35,720 bases of DNA, taken from an uncultured Bacteroidales bacterium. Lineage in GTDB: Bacteria > Bacteroidota > Bacteroidia > Bacteroidales > FEN-979. A program made the position numbers and the translations under genes. The DNA lies in contig CAIYES010000433.1 in the NCBI GenBank assembly GCA_903925275.1, positions 1 to 35,720 on the forward strand, read 5' to 3'. The notes below the pieces were generated by a model. The model made no database searches and had not been told where the DNA came from. It saw nothing but the letters and a program-made list of their open reading frames with translations. Position 1 is the stretch's first letter; every line of letters starts with the position of its first letter. Positions 8,104 through 16,921 of the stretch are shown in pieces.

Positions 8104-9111
8104 TTATTTAATGGCTTTTGACAGGGTTTTAAAAAATCGTTCTTCCACATCTGCCCTGTCGGATATCATTTCGCTGAGTTGTTTCAATTTTTCCGGGCCA
8201 AGATCCCTGTTTTTGCCAATACGGGCAGAGAAAAGGGAGATTTCCCTCCATCCATCGCCGATTTTCATCAGTTCACCTGAAAGTTCTTTAAGTTGAGGTT
8301 TGTTGATTAATTCAGCAGCTTGCTGGAGGAATGTAGCATAGATAAATCGGAAACCGGCTCCACCGGTGCCCTGATCTTCCAGCAGGATGTTGATTTTCAT
8401 GATTTCATGCGACAGATGCTCGGTATCACGGGCAAACTTAGGCCATTCCACCACTTTTCGGGCAAACATCCGCATGCCTTTTATACCAATAAAAGGAATA
8501 GGGAGGCTTAACATATAAAAACAGGCTTTGTTTATACCTTTCGTGATGGCCTTGTTGTAATCAATTTCAGCAGGGAGTTTGTCAAGATGAAAAATAAAAC
8601 CTTTAGGCGACATGTTGCCCCCGGCAAATCGACCCTTTTCAAGCGAGGATGCATCAAGTTCAACCATTTTTGGGAAATAGGCATCGCTTATGGTGTATTT
8701 GTTATCAGCTTTGCCTGTAACCACCAGAAAATGAACATTGATGTGAACACGTTCCCACGACGGAACATAGTCCATATAGAAAAAATCAACCTGGGCAGCT
8801 GTAGGGATATCCTTCAGCAGTAATTGATCCAGAAGTTGTTGCCCCTTGAAGGGATCTTTAAAATCGTAGGTTTTAAAACGCACACCGATACGCTTTTCAA
8901 GGTTAGTGCGCATCTGCCCGGGTTTATTTCTGACGATAAAAGTCGGGAATGCGAAGGCTTTCATTTTGTGAAAGTAACCAAAGAAGATACCACTTGAGAT
9001 GCCGAAAACCAAGGGTTCACTTATTTGTAGTCCCCCATGGTTCAGCAAAGCGGTGATTGTCCCCGATTCGCAGTGGGCGGCCATTTTATGGTTGAAATTC
9101 CGTGAAATCAT
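8104..9111 (-). CDS. BtrH-like (DUF4872-type) ACP-dependent acyltransferase
   Basis: A 335-residue protein whose first 45 residues match the BtrH N-terminal pattern: a Cys in a HCESGT context (Cys14), then LLNHGG, a short SEPLVFGISSG stretch and a hydrophobic segment. A candidate catalytic triad is Cys14, His127 (HFLVV) and Asp143 (SDAYF). In butirosin biosynthesis BtrH transfers an acyl group from an ACP to an amine. Homologues recur in Bacteroidota flexirubin-type clusters. Adjacent to an ACP gene, this protein probably moves an acyl chain from carrier to acceptor. The C-terminal 130 residues are helical and less recognisable. The start codon directly follows the stop codon of the HTH-like gene, so the two are likely translated together. 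Confidence 0.7.
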   Translation of the reverse strand: MISRNFNHKMAAHCESGTITALLNHGGLQISEPLVFGISSGIFFGYFHKMKAFAFPTFIVRNKPGQMRTNLEKRIGVRFKTYDFKDPFKGQQLLDQLLLKDIPTAAQVDFFYMDYVPSWERVHINVHFLVVTGKADNKYTISDAYFPKMVELDASSLEKGRFAGGNMSPKGFIFHLDKLPAEIDYNKAITKGINKACFYMLSLPIPFIGIKGMRMFARKVVEWPKFARDTEHLSHEIMKINILLEDQGTGGAGFRFIYATFLQQAAELINKPQLKELSGELMKIGDGWREISLFSARIGKNRDLGPEKLKQLSEMISDRADVEERFFKTLSKAIK

Positions 9112-9618
9112 CTATTTCCTTTCTTCTATTTTAGTCAGCACAACATAAGGGTTGCCTGTAGGTGTTTGATCGACAGAAATTTTCTCTGCTTTATTTTCAA
9201 GCAGAAGATTTGATTCAAAATTACCCTTGTCATTCACCAGAACAACCTGCAAAAGGTTTGCCGCAGGAACATTGAATACTGCCGCGTATTGGCGGAGTTC
9301 ATCTACTGATACATCGCCGAACTGCTTCGGATCAAGATGCTTTTTTACCCGTGATTGCCTCACGCCCGCCCTGGCTGATAATTCGGAGAGGGTGAGGTCC
9401 TCGAGCACCATGAAATAGTTTACCGGGCTGATGCTGCCTTTGATCAGTTGCTCTCTCAGTTCAAGCTCCAGGTTCCTGCGTTTATAGAGGTAATCATCCA
9501 TATAGTTGGCCGAGATGTATGAACCTGTCTGCATTGGGCCATATTTTCCATCATCCTTCTCGACATAGAGGATCATCTGCTGTTCAGGATAATCAACAAA
9601 TCCGTCTTTTTCTTTCAT
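9112..9618 (-). CDS. small protein with HTH-like segment, function unknown
   Basis: A 168-residue soluble protein starting at the ATG at 9618. A longer reading from 9666 would overlap the permease gene. The segment LTLSELSARAGVRQSRVKKHLD, followed by a helix-rich stretch (VDELRQYAAVFNVPAANLLQ), resembles an XRE-type helix-turn-helix core. The N-terminal 60 residues and the C-terminal region are not recognised. It sits between the ABC permease and the BtrH-like gene in the same transcription unit. It could be a cluster regulator, or a non-DNA-binding partner of the acyltransferase. Confidence 0.55.
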   Translation of the reverse strand: MKEKDGFVDYPEQQMILYVEKDDGKYGPMQTGSYISANYMDDYLYKRRNLELELREQLIKGSISPVNYFMVLEDLTLSELSARAGVRQSRVKKHLDPKQFGDVSVDELRQYAAVFNVPAANLLQVVLVNDKGNFESNLLLENKAEKISVDQTPTGNPYVVLTKIEERK

Positions 9619-9640
9619 TGGATGAAATTTAAAAATCCTT

Positions 9641-10828
9641 CTATTTTCGTTTTGCAAAAATAGCAATGCTTGAGATCATTGCAAAACCGAAAAACAGGAT
9701 AAGCAAAATCGTATTTGGCAGGATACTCATAACGTTTCCTTCACGAATAAAGATGTTCAGATAATTATCAATACCCCAACGGATGGGGGAGAGGTAACTT
9801 AAATACTGAATAAATTTCGGCATGAGGTGGATTGGCAAAAAAGTTCCGCTGATAATGCCCAGTAAAACTACCATTACTGAGCCGAACAAGGCCGCCTGGT
9901 TATGCGTGGTTGCTGCTGCCCCAACAATTATTCCGAAACCAATGGCAGCCAAGGAAGCAGCCACCGTTGCAATGGCAATGGCCAGGTACTGATGGCCGAG
10001 CTGAAGCTGAGGAAATCCGAAGAATGTCGGGAAAACCCAGGTTCCGATGGCCATCATAAGTATGAATTGCAGGAGACAAACAACCAGGTAGGCCAATACT
10101 TTCCCGCCAAGAATTGCCGAAAGTCGCACCGGTAGCGAACGCAGCCGCTGAAAGCTGCCTTCGTTTTTTTCCGTGATCAGACTGCCGGCCAGGGGAATTA
10201 CGATAAAAAACATGGCAAACAGGATAAAACCGGGAACATTGTTCTGGATCACGTTGGGCTCGATGGCTGATTTCTCCTTCAGCGCGTATGTTTCGTGAAT
10301 GGGAGGGAGTTTTTGCATTGACTGGGCAACCATTCCAAGGATAACAGGCTTCATGTTTTCAGGGAGATTGCCTAAAATACCATTCATGGCTTCCTTTGTT
10401 GCAGTACCCTTGATAATATAACTGAGCGAGTTTGTCACCGAAGTTTTAAAGGTTTCCTGCAGGGTTGGGTCAATAAGCAGGATTATCGCCGAATCGGCAG
10501 GCAGAACGATTACCCCAAACTTGTAATCACCTCGCTCAATCAATGTTCTTGCCTGTGAGATGGTTACGGGTACCTTATCGATTTCAGCCACCGGGTGAAA
10601 AAAACCGGATGAATCGAGATTCGACTGAAGTTTGGCTGAAAAAAGGCTTTTTGATTCATCAACAAACAGGATCCGTGTTTTGGAGTTCTGGCTTTTCAGG
10701 GCATTTTCCTGCGCCAGGGTCACAACAAAAATCAAAAGGATAGGCATCATGAAAAGGATGATCAATCCCGGAATATCCCTGTAGAGTAACAGAAATTCTT
10801 TTTTCAGGATAAACCACAGTTTTCGCAT
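9641..10828 (-). CDS. ABC-2 type transporter permease
   Basis: A 395-residue membrane protein with the ABC-2 layout: one N-terminal membrane helix (about 21-39), an extracytoplasmic domain of about 160 residues, then five helices (about 199-218, 242-262, 281-304, 312-332 and 372-390). The EKNEGSFQRLRSLPVR loop is typical of ABC-2 permeases with DrrB/NodJ-like membranes. Such permeases export lipids, polyketides or drugs with a separate ATPase. No ATP-binding subunit with Walker motifs is encoded in this window, so the partner is elsewhere or lost. The gene lies 19 bp downstream of the methyltransferase gene in block A. Confidence 0.85.
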   Translation of the reverse strand: MRKLWFILKKEFLLLYRDIPGLIILFMMPILLIFVVTLAQENALKSQNSKTRILFVDESKSLFSAKLQSNLDSSGFFHPVAEIDKVPVTISQARTLIERGDYKFGVIVLPADSAIILLIDPTLQETFKTSVTNSLSYIIKGTATKEAMNGILGNLPENMKPVILGMVAQSMQKLPPIHETYALKEKSAIEPNVIQNNVPGFILFAMFFIVIPLAGSLITEKNEGSFQRLRSLPVRLSAILGGKVLAYLVVCLLQFILMMAIGTWVFPTFFGFPQLQLGHQYLAIAIATVAASLAAIGFGIIVGAAATTHNQAALFGSVMVVLLGIISGTFLPIHLMPKFIQYLSYLSPIRWGIDNYLNIFIREGNVMSILPNTILLILFFGFAMISSIAIFAKRK

Positions 10829-10847
10829 GGAGCAAAAATAGGAAGAT

Positions 10848-11951
10848 TTATCTGATTTTTTTTGCCGTAATCATGCTGATCGGTGCAATGGTGGGAATAA
10901 TTTGTGAAAGCCTGAAACCGGATTTTTCAAGCAGGAAACTATACTCATTCGCAGTACGCTCTTTTCCTCCCTGCATGGTGGCCATCATCTGGATATCCAG
11001 CAATTTGGCCAATGATGGCTTACTGTCCGGTGAAACCACCATTTCGATGATCAGCAGGAGGCTGTCTGTTCCGGTAGCCTGATGGATATTTTTCAGTAGT
11101 TCAATCGACTCTTCATCACCCCAGTTGTGGATGATGTTTTTGAGAATGAAGAGATCACCGGATAAGGGGATGGCATTGAAGAAATTACCTGGAATGATCT
11201 GTATCCTGTTTTCGACCTGATACCTGGCAACCATTTCAAACGCTTTCTCAAGCGCCTGAGGGGTGTCAAAAAGAATGCCCCGGCATCCGGGATTGAAATG
11301 AAGGATATTGGCCAGGAGAAATCCTTCGCCCCCCCCGATGTCAGTTATCAAAGGAAATTTCGAGAAATCAAAGGCATTGAGAATGGGTCGCAGTCCGATA
11401 TCCGAAAGGTTCGACATTGATTTATCAAACAGGGAACTTTCCTCCGGATGATCCTTGAGAAATTCATATATTTCCTTGCCATATTTATCCGTAAAGGCAT
11501 CTTTCCCGGTACGCACTGCATATTCCAGGTTGCTCATTAAATTCCAGTTCACAGGACCCAGATGATGGAGGATCATATGTCGCAGAGAGCCAGATTCATC
11601 CAGAAGAGCCCGGGACATTCCGTTAAGGGCAAAACGTCCGTCGCGGGTTTGCTTAAAAACACCCTGGCTGGAAAGTGTACGTAAAATACGTGAGACATTA
11701 GTCTCATCTAAGGAAAGACGCTCAGAAATTTCCCCGGCGGTAAGCGGTTTTTCTTTCAGGATGGCTGCAATGTCGAGTTTTGCTGCAACGTAAATGGATG
11801 GTAAAAGCCAGAATTGCTGAAATTGTTCAAAAAGCACGACATTTCCAGGGAATAATTTCCTGTTCAATTGCAATAAAAATGTGCGAAAAGCATTGATGGC
11901 CCTGATGAACCACACAGGTGGGAGTTTTTCGATGGAAGGTGGTTTACTCAT
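10848..11951 (-). CDS. O-methyltransferase (family 2, CrtF-like)
   Basis: A 367-residue protein with a winged-helix dimerisation domain (about 45-110, including LTAGEISERLSLDETNVSRILRTL split over helices) followed by a SAM-binding Rossmann fold. Motif I is ITDIGGGEG at 202-210, and the candidate catalytic base is His275 in LKNIIHNWGDEE. Family members include CrtF/acetylserotonin-type and polyketide O-methyltransferases, which methylate hydroxyls on hydrophobic small molecules. It lies in block A between the flavoprotein and the permease. Methylation of a hydroxyl or phenol of the cluster product is the simplest reading. The 103 bp upstream of its start contain no clear promoter, so it is probably transcribed from the promoter near 13.86 kb. 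Confidence 0.82.
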   Translation of the reverse strand: MSKPPSIEKLPPVWFIRAINAFRTFLLQLNRKLFPGNVVLFEQFQQFWLLPSIYVAAKLDIAAILKEKPLTAGEISERLSLDETNVSRILRTLSSQGVFKQTRDGRFALNGMSRALLDESGSLRHMILHHLGPVNWNLMSNLEYAVRTGKDAFTDKYGKEIYEFLKDHPEESSLFDKSMSNLSDIGLRPILNAFDFSKFPLITDIGGGEGFLLANILHFNPGCRGILFDTPQALEKAFEMVARYQVENRIQIIPGNFFNAIPLSGDLFILKNIIHNWGDEESIELLKNIHQATGTDSLLLIIEMVVSPDSKPSLAKLLDIQMMATMQGGKERTANEYSFLLEKSGFRLSQIIPTIAPISMITAKKIR

Positions 11952-12054
11952 GTCGTTTGTTCACCCGGGTCAGCGCAGATATTCAACCAGCCTGGTGCAG
12001 AAAACCTGCTTTTTTTGTAAAGATCTGATGGAAATTTTATTTCAACTGATGGTG

Positions 12055-13842
12055 TTACCTGGCAGGAAGGTTCTTCAACTGAAGTTCGAATTTTTCAAGA
12101 TCTGAGATAAGTTTGGCTTTTTTATCCTGGAGGTTTATTTTAACATTTGCAAACAACTCCTTATAATATTTGATGCCTTTGTCAAGGTTTTCAACGAATG
12201 TGGTGAAATATTCCTCCTGCTTTTCTGACCAGGGCCGGGCAGTCTCATCCATTTTGTTTTTCAGGTAATCGATGTACATCTTCAGTTCCTTCATGAACAT
12301 GTTGGGCCTGTCATTCCGTTTGATTACATTGATTTTACCATAGATATGATCCACCATCTCTTTCAGCGTCATCACTTCTGAGAAATAGGCCAGATTTGGT
12401 CCCGGACAAACAGACACGCCTGGTTTTTCTACTTTGGTATCCAGGTGGTTGACTAAAAGGGCAGATGTCCCGAGGCCAACACACAGACAAGCTTTTTCGA
12501 CAATTTTATCGTATTCGTGCTGAAATTCATTTTCAGGCAAACCTCGTGTTTTCAGTTCCTCAATTTTCTGTTTTTGATATTTTCTTGAAGCTGTGCAAAG
12601 CGGCGGAAATCCGAACTCTTCGCTGAGGGCTAAGTAGTTTTTCGGACAGGGATTTCCTGGTGTGTGGTTGTGGATATATGCCTCTTTTTCGATGTCTTTT
12701 GTATTTCCCCTTATATTGTTGAAAGGAACGTTGAGTGGGCTGACATTGCTGACAAAAAGGTCATCTTCTTTTGCTTCGCATAAGAGTTTCAGTGTTTTTT
12801 CATCAACGTTTACCACTTCAGGAACCAGCAGGAACGGAGTTCCCCAACCAACAGAATCAAGTTGGTAATGGTCTGCAAGAAATTGATGTTCTTCCGCTGT
12901 TCCAACTCCGCCCTGGGCTGTGATTTTAATTTCAAGAGGTTCGGGAGGGCAGGGACGGTTTTTTGCCTTCAGCGCTATTTTTAACAGCGTGAAAGTTTGA
13001 TTGATGAGGTCTTCACGATTATTATTGATCTCCTCAAGCACTGGTCCAAGCAGGAATCCTGTAGTTGGAAAGGCGTGTCCACCGCAATTTAACCCTGATT
13101 CAATGCGGTATTCAGAGACCCATATTCCCTTTTTCGCCAGGAATTTCCCCTGTATGATGGCTGATCGGAAATCACTTACTTTCAAGGTGATTTTCTTTTT
13201 TAACCAGAAATTGCTGTCAGGATAGAATTCATCAAAGGTCTCAAGGTAATTATATAAACGGGGGCTCATCCCTGCCGACATCACAAGCGATGAAGATAGG
13301 TCGCTTTTGACAAATCCGCGTACTGCGGCATATGCATTATTGTATTCGACCGGAAGCTTTTCATGATTTCGGTAATTTTCCTTATCCACTTTGGTCATGA
13401 TGTTCACATCGATGCTGCCCATGGTGAGGTTTTCGTGAATCCATTGCTTCACATCCAGGTCATTCCAGTTTTGTTTCAACTGTTCAAATTTCTGTTTCAG
13501 TTGTGATGAATCCTGCAATAGTTCGATATATTTCGAAAATTCACTGTTTTTTTGTGCGTATGATGTTTTAAGTTCTTCAAATTTGTCTTTGGCAAGTTTC
13601 TGAACGAGGTTAAGATAGGCTGTAATTCTTTTAGCTCTGAAATCGTCGATTTTATCAGTAATAGCCTGAAAAGGAAGATCAAATTTTCTGCTGTAGAACT
13701 CCCTGAGTTTTTCTATCAATATGTCATCCCCAAGCGATATCACAGATGAGATTCCCAGATGAGCTACCTTGACAGGTGTATCGATGGAATATCCGATTCC
13801 CAGTATCGGGATATGGAATGAATGGGGGGTGCTTTTATTCAT
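12055..13842 (-). CDS. PfaD/nitronate-monooxygenase-like flavoprotein with coiled-coil insert
   Basis: A 595-residue protein. It opens with FHIPILGIGYSIDTPVKVAHLGISSVISL (split strands of a TIM barrel) and later has two NMO/PfaD landmarks: a G-x-x-x-GGH site (GLNCGGHAF, 250-258) and ITAQGGVGTAEEHQFLADHY followed by VGWGTPFL (307-338). These are FMN-binding features in nitronate monooxygenases and in the PfaD-type enoyl reductases of PUFA and trans-AT polyketide systems. Unlike those, it carries a long helical insert (about 80-130), a C-terminal helix pair (540-590) and eight cysteines, five of them at 399, 416, 452, 454 and 479. The ATG at 13842 is preferred because the longer reading overlaps the receptor gene and lies upstream of the promoter. 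It might reduce double bonds on an ACP-bound chain. The family is moderately sure, the function is not. Confidence 0.6.
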   Translation of the reverse strand: MNKSTPHSFHIPILGIGYSIDTPVKVAHLGISSVISLGDDILIEKLREFYSRKFDLPFQAITDKIDDFRAKRITAYLNLVQKLAKDKFEELKTSYAQKNSEFSKYIELLQDSSQLKQKFEQLKQNWNDLDVKQWIHENLTMGSIDVNIMTKVDKENYRNHEKLPVEYNNAYAAVRGFVKSDLSSSLVMSAGMSPRLYNYLETFDEFYPDSNFWLKKKITLKVSDFRSAIIQGKFLAKKGIWVSEYRIESGLNCGGHAFPTTGFLLGPVLEEINNNREDLINQTFTLLKIALKAKNRPCPPEPLEIKITAQGGVGTAEEHQFLADHYQLDSVGWGTPFLLVPEVVNVDEKTLKLLCEAKEDDLFVSNVSPLNVPFNNIRGNTKDIEKEAYIHNHTPGNPCPKNYLALSEEFGFPPLCTASRKYQKQKIEELKTRGLPENEFQHEYDKIVEKACLCVGLGTSALLVNHLDTKVEKPGVSVCPGPNLAYFSEVMTLKEMVDHIYGKINVIKRNDRPNMFMKELKMYIDYLKNKMDETARPWSEKQEEYFTTFVENLDKGIKYYKELFANVKINLQDKKAKLISDLEKFELQLKNLPAR

Positions 13843-13861
13843 AGGTTTGGTTATGGAACTG

Positions 13862-13869
13862 CAAAGATA
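13862..13869 (-). promoter_or_regulatory. candidate -7 element (TATCTTTG) driving block A
   Basis: TATCTTTG on the minus strand matches TAnnTTTG exactly and lies 20 bp upstream of the ATG at 13842, in the 38-bp gap after the TonB-dependent receptor gene. A TTTTG occurs farther upstream but at shorter spacing than usual, so the -33 box is uncertain. It would start the flavoprotein-to-sulfotransferase unit. Confidence 0.5.
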
Positions 13870-13880
13870 CGGCTTTTTTT

Positions 13881-16250
13881 TCAAAACTGTATCCGCCATG
13901 TGCCCATGGGGAAAAATCCCATTGTTAGAAACTCTCTGATTTCCCCCGTTTTAGGGTCGATCCGCTGAAGGGAGATGTTGGTAAAACTTGTCCGGTACTG
14001 CAAATCCATAAAGAATTCAATGTTATAACCCGGCAGATTTCGCCTGATCCCGAAACGGAATGCAATCCGCTTGTATTCGGGAAACCTGGGATTATATGCC
14101 TGTTTCCAGTCGTATACCGGTTCTCCGCAAGCCACGGTGGCATTTACATCGTAGGGTATGTAAGGACTTCCTCCGGCCCATGTGCCCCTTAAACCAAAAG
14201 ACATCACTCCCCATTTGCGTTTTCCCATGATGAATTCGTATCCGCCTGCTGCATTCAGGGCATAGTTGACATTGAAGGCTGAATTGCGGATAATGTTGTC
14301 ATAACCAGTATAAACCGAGTTAAAAGCGGAAGCTGTAAACAGGAAGTAGTAGTTTTTTTTGAAAAATCGCTCGAAGGTGCATTCTATGCCATAATTTTGT
14401 CCGGTCCCTTTATTGACTAGACTATCAGCATATTGGCGATCGATGAAAAACTCATGACCCTGGTTGCTGAGTGCATACTGAGGGATGGATTCTTTTACCG
14501 GGATATCGAATAAATACTGATAGTACAGTTCGGTTTTGAACCGAAGGTCTTTGTTCAGCAGGTAGTTATACCCCAATGCGATTTGTGCGCTTTTGGTATA
14601 CCCTAGGTCAAGGTTGGGTTGTATCACATTTCCCCCCGGTTGGTGTGAAAGGATGAAGTAGATTACCCTGGGTTGCATCTGGCTGTAAAGGCCTGTGCCA
14701 AAGTTGATCGAATGCTTTTCGTTGATATTCCAGTCGAATCCGATCCGTGGTTCAACCGACCATGAATTGTTGAGTGTCAGCCACGATCCGTATATTCCCA
14801 GGGTGGAGGAAAATTTTTCACTGAAATTATGTTGCAACAGCGAAAATCCCCGCAATAGCTGCATGTTCTCCTTTGAACTTGTATTCAACAGAAAAACCGC
14901 TTTGTATATCATGCTGTCTGCGAATGACATCTGGTAGAAATCCCAGTAAATGCCACTGATTAGCGTATTACTTGGCGAGAATTTTTTTGTCAGTACCGAG
15001 GAGAACGAATACTTGATTTCCGTGGATCGTTCTCCGGCCCAGTTTGACGGTACTTGCTGTATATATGAAAAGGTGTCGATTTTGGTGCGTGTATCGGAGG
15101 CAACCAGATACAATATGTTTTTCCACCTCAGTCCCTTCCTGAGAAAAAGCTGATGTGAAACTCCCAGGACTCCCAGGTTTGATCCATTGGAGATGTTTTC
15201 GCCATAATCAGGGAATAACCATTTGGATTGATCTTTCCGGCTGTCAAATAGTTCAATATTGCTGAGTCCGCCAATGGCTGTAATTGTGAAAGTGCCGGCC
15301 CGACTGGTCGGAAGATTGATTTTAATATTGAGGTCCTGGTATTTGGGTACGATCCCGATGTTGAGGTTGAACCAGTTGAGAAACTGCAGCGGGGAATAAC
15401 GGTATGAAATAAGGTAGGATGCCCGGTGTTTTTTAGAAAAGGGACCTTCGGCACCGAACTCCAGTCCGTTCCATCCGATTTCGAACCAGTATTCATGCTT
15501 CTCTGCATTTCCATTTCGCATCTTCAGATCGAAGATACCTGCGAGGGTGTTGCCATATTGAGCAGGGAAGGCGCCAGTGAAAAAATCGGAATTGGTTACC
15601 AGATTGTTGTTCAACACGGTAACCGGGCCGCCCGTTGTTCCCACTGCCGCAAAATGGTTCGGGTTGGGAATTTCCATGTCGTCGATTCGCCATTGCAGGC
15701 CTGTTGGTGCATTTCCCCGCACGATGATATCGTTCCGGTTGTCGATGCCACTGGTAACGCCTGCAAAATTGGCCGCCATACGGGCAGGGTCGTTGTAACT
15801 GCCTGCGAATCGGAAGGTTTCGTCCACGCTGAAAGATCTTACACTCACTGTGGCTATTTTGTTAATGGCTTCATTTTTGCGGTAACCTGCCCTGATTTCG
15901 ACTTCCCCGGCACTGACCGAGGTTTCTTTCATTAAAATGGTGGTCATGGTCTCTTTTCCGCTGACTACAATGAGCGGATCGGTAATGACTGTGGCATAAC
16001 CCATATAGGAAACCCGGAGTTGATATTGGCCTATCTTTACGGGTGGAAACCTGAAGTGCCCCTGGATATCGGTAACCGTACCAACCAAGGGGTCGGTACC
16101 AATAATGATCACCGTTGCTCCCAGCAGCGGAGCCTGCGTTTGATTATCAAGTACAATGCCCTGAAATCCCGATTTGAGAATTTGCTGAGCTATACAGCAA
16201 TTATCAAACAGAAAAAAGAGAAACATTAATGAAAACAGGCGATTCCTCAC
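13881..16250 (-). CDS. TonB-dependent receptor with carboxypeptidase-regulatory-like N-terminal domain
   Basis: A 789-residue outer-membrane protein. A signal peptide (RNRLFSLMFLFFLFDNCCIAQ) is followed by a CarboxypepD_reg-like beta-sandwich (about 27-108: FQGIVLDNQTQAPLLGATV ... DIQGHFRFPPV). A plug domain (NDIIVRGNAPTGLQWRIDD, DFFTGAFPAQYGN) and a 22-stranded-type barrel then end in the aromatic WRIQF. The receptor takes up, or possibly secretes, a ligand across the outer membrane using TonB. The ligand is unknown, and there is no SusD partner. The start is GTG at 16250, which gives a proper basic signal-peptide N-terminus. The next ATG would remove it. It is placed between two parts of the lipid cluster on the same strand, so a role in handling the product is possible. 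Confidence 0.88.
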   Translation of the reverse strand: MRNRLFSLMFLFFLFDNCCIAQQILKSGFQGIVLDNQTQAPLLGATVIIIGTDPLVGTVTDIQGHFRFPPVKIGQYQLRVSYMGYATVITDPLIVVSGKETMTTILMKETSVSAGEVEIRAGYRKNEAINKIATVSVRSFSVDETFRFAGSYNDPARMAANFAGVTSGIDNRNDIIVRGNAPTGLQWRIDDMEIPNPNHFAAVGTTGGPVTVLNNNLVTNSDFFTGAFPAQYGNTLAGIFDLKMRNGNAEKHEYWFEIGWNGLEFGAEGPFSKKHRASYLISYRYSPLQFLNWFNLNIGIVPKYQDLNIKINLPTSRAGTFTITAIGGLSNIELFDSRKDQSKWLFPDYGENISNGSNLGVLGVSHQLFLRKGLRWKNILYLVASDTRTKIDTFSYIQQVPSNWAGERSTEIKYSFSSVLTKKFSPSNTLISGIYWDFYQMSFADSMIYKAVFLLNTSSKENMQLLRGFSLLQHNFSEKFSSTLGIYGSWLTLNNSWSVEPRIGFDWNINEKHSINFGTGLYSQMQPRVIYFILSHQPGGNVIQPNLDLGYTKSAQIALGYNYLLNKDLRFKTELYYQYLFDIPVKESIPQYALSNQGHEFFIDRQYADSLVNKGTGQNYGIECTFERFFKKNYYFLFTASAFNSVYTGYDNIIRNSAFNVNYALNAAGGYEFIMGKRKWGVMSFGLRGTWAGGSPYIPYDVNATVACGEPVYDWKQAYNPRFPEYKRIAFRFGIRRNLPGYNIEFFMDLQYRTSFTNISLQRIDPKTGEIREFLTMGFFPMGTWRIQF

Positions 16251-16288
16251 GTTGATGTTACGAAATATGAGGTAAATATAGGAAGAAT

Positions 16289-16675
16289 TTACGCTTCCAT
16301 CATTTCATCTACCTTATCATTGGTGATGCGGGACCATTTGGGATTTACGAGGTTCTGACCCGAGAAATCAAAGTTTACCAGGTCAAACGTTTCTCCATAG
16401 AATGTCAGCTTGCTGTGCAGATCGGGTGTATGTTCAATAAAAATAAAGTTTCCGGGTGTGCAGTTCAGTTCGTTCATGATGCAGGTTGCCAAAGGGGCAC
16501 ACCATTCAGTAACAGGTGTTCCGGGGTTCTGCCGGTAGATTTCAGTGGCTATGGCCAATATTTTGCCATCTTTCCTGGAAATGACCTTTAATCCGCATTT
16601 AGAGGGACTTTCCCATTGTCCAAGATAGTCAAAGTAGCGGTCCATGTATTTGTTAAAGTCGGGATTGGTCTCCAT
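16289..16675 (-). CDS. small conserved-looking protein, function unknown
   Basis: A 128-residue soluble protein read from the ATG at 16675. The reading from a TTG at 16681 adds only two residues. It has no signal peptide or membrane segment. Visible features are an aromatic N-terminal part (YMDRYFDYLGQWES), three cysteines and a mixed alpha/beta central region (ILAIATEIYRQ, GNFIFIEHTPDL). I do not recognise a family. It lies 38 bp upstream of the TonB-dependent receptor start and is separated from the radical SAM gene upstream by 246 bp of tandem repeats. The clean frame and codon use favour a real gene. Confidence 0.6.
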   Translation of the reverse strand: METNPDFNKYMDRYFDYLGQWESPSKCGLKVISRKDGKILAIATEIYRQNPGTPVTEWCAPLATCIMNELNCTPGNFIFIEHTPDLHSKLTFYGETFDLVNFDFSGQNLVNPKWSRITNDKVDEMMEA

Positions 16676-16715
16676 CGGCAAGTGATCGGGTTAGCTGGTT
16701 AGGTTTTGGTGAAAT

Positions 16716-16843
16716 GGGTAAACGGGTGAACGGGTGAACGGGTAAACGGGTGAACGGGTGAGCAGGTGAACGGGTGAACGGGTGAACGGGTGAACGGGTG
16801 AACGGGTAAACGGGTGAGCAGGTGAGCGGGTGAGAGGGTGAAC
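16716..16843. repeat. octamer tandem array, 16 x gggtgaac-like
   Basis: Sixteen contiguous 8-bp units of consensus gggtgaac with variants gggtaaac, gggtgagc and aggtgaac. The array occupies half of the gap between the small unknown gene and the radical SAM gene. The same unit set recurs, reverse-complemented, at 34102-34165. The frames through the array are open by periodicity alone and should not be called genes. Confidence 0.95.
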
Positions 16844-16854
16844 ACACGAACACC

Positions 16855-16917
16855 TGCATTTTTTGCATTTTTTGCATTGTCTGCACTGTTTGCATTTTTT
16901 GCATTGTCTGCATTATT
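16855..16917. repeat. 9-bp tandem array, 7 x tgcattttt-like
   Basis: Seven contiguous 9-bp units (tgcattttt, tgcattgtc, tgcactgtt, tgcattatt variants) end 4 bp from the stop codon of the radical SAM gene at 16922. They directly follow the octamer array but have a different unit and length, so two unrelated arrays have accumulated side by side. Confidence 0.9.
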
Positions 16918-16921
16918 TTCA

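Noticed and set aside
9619-9666. Longer N-terminus of the HTH-like protein
   Set aside because: It overlaps the permease gene by 26 bp and adds an unconserved-looking stretch. The ATG at 9618 is clean.
13843-13899. 19-residue extension of the PfaD-like protein
   Set aside because: It overlaps the receptor gene and lies on or before the likely promoter at 13862-13869.
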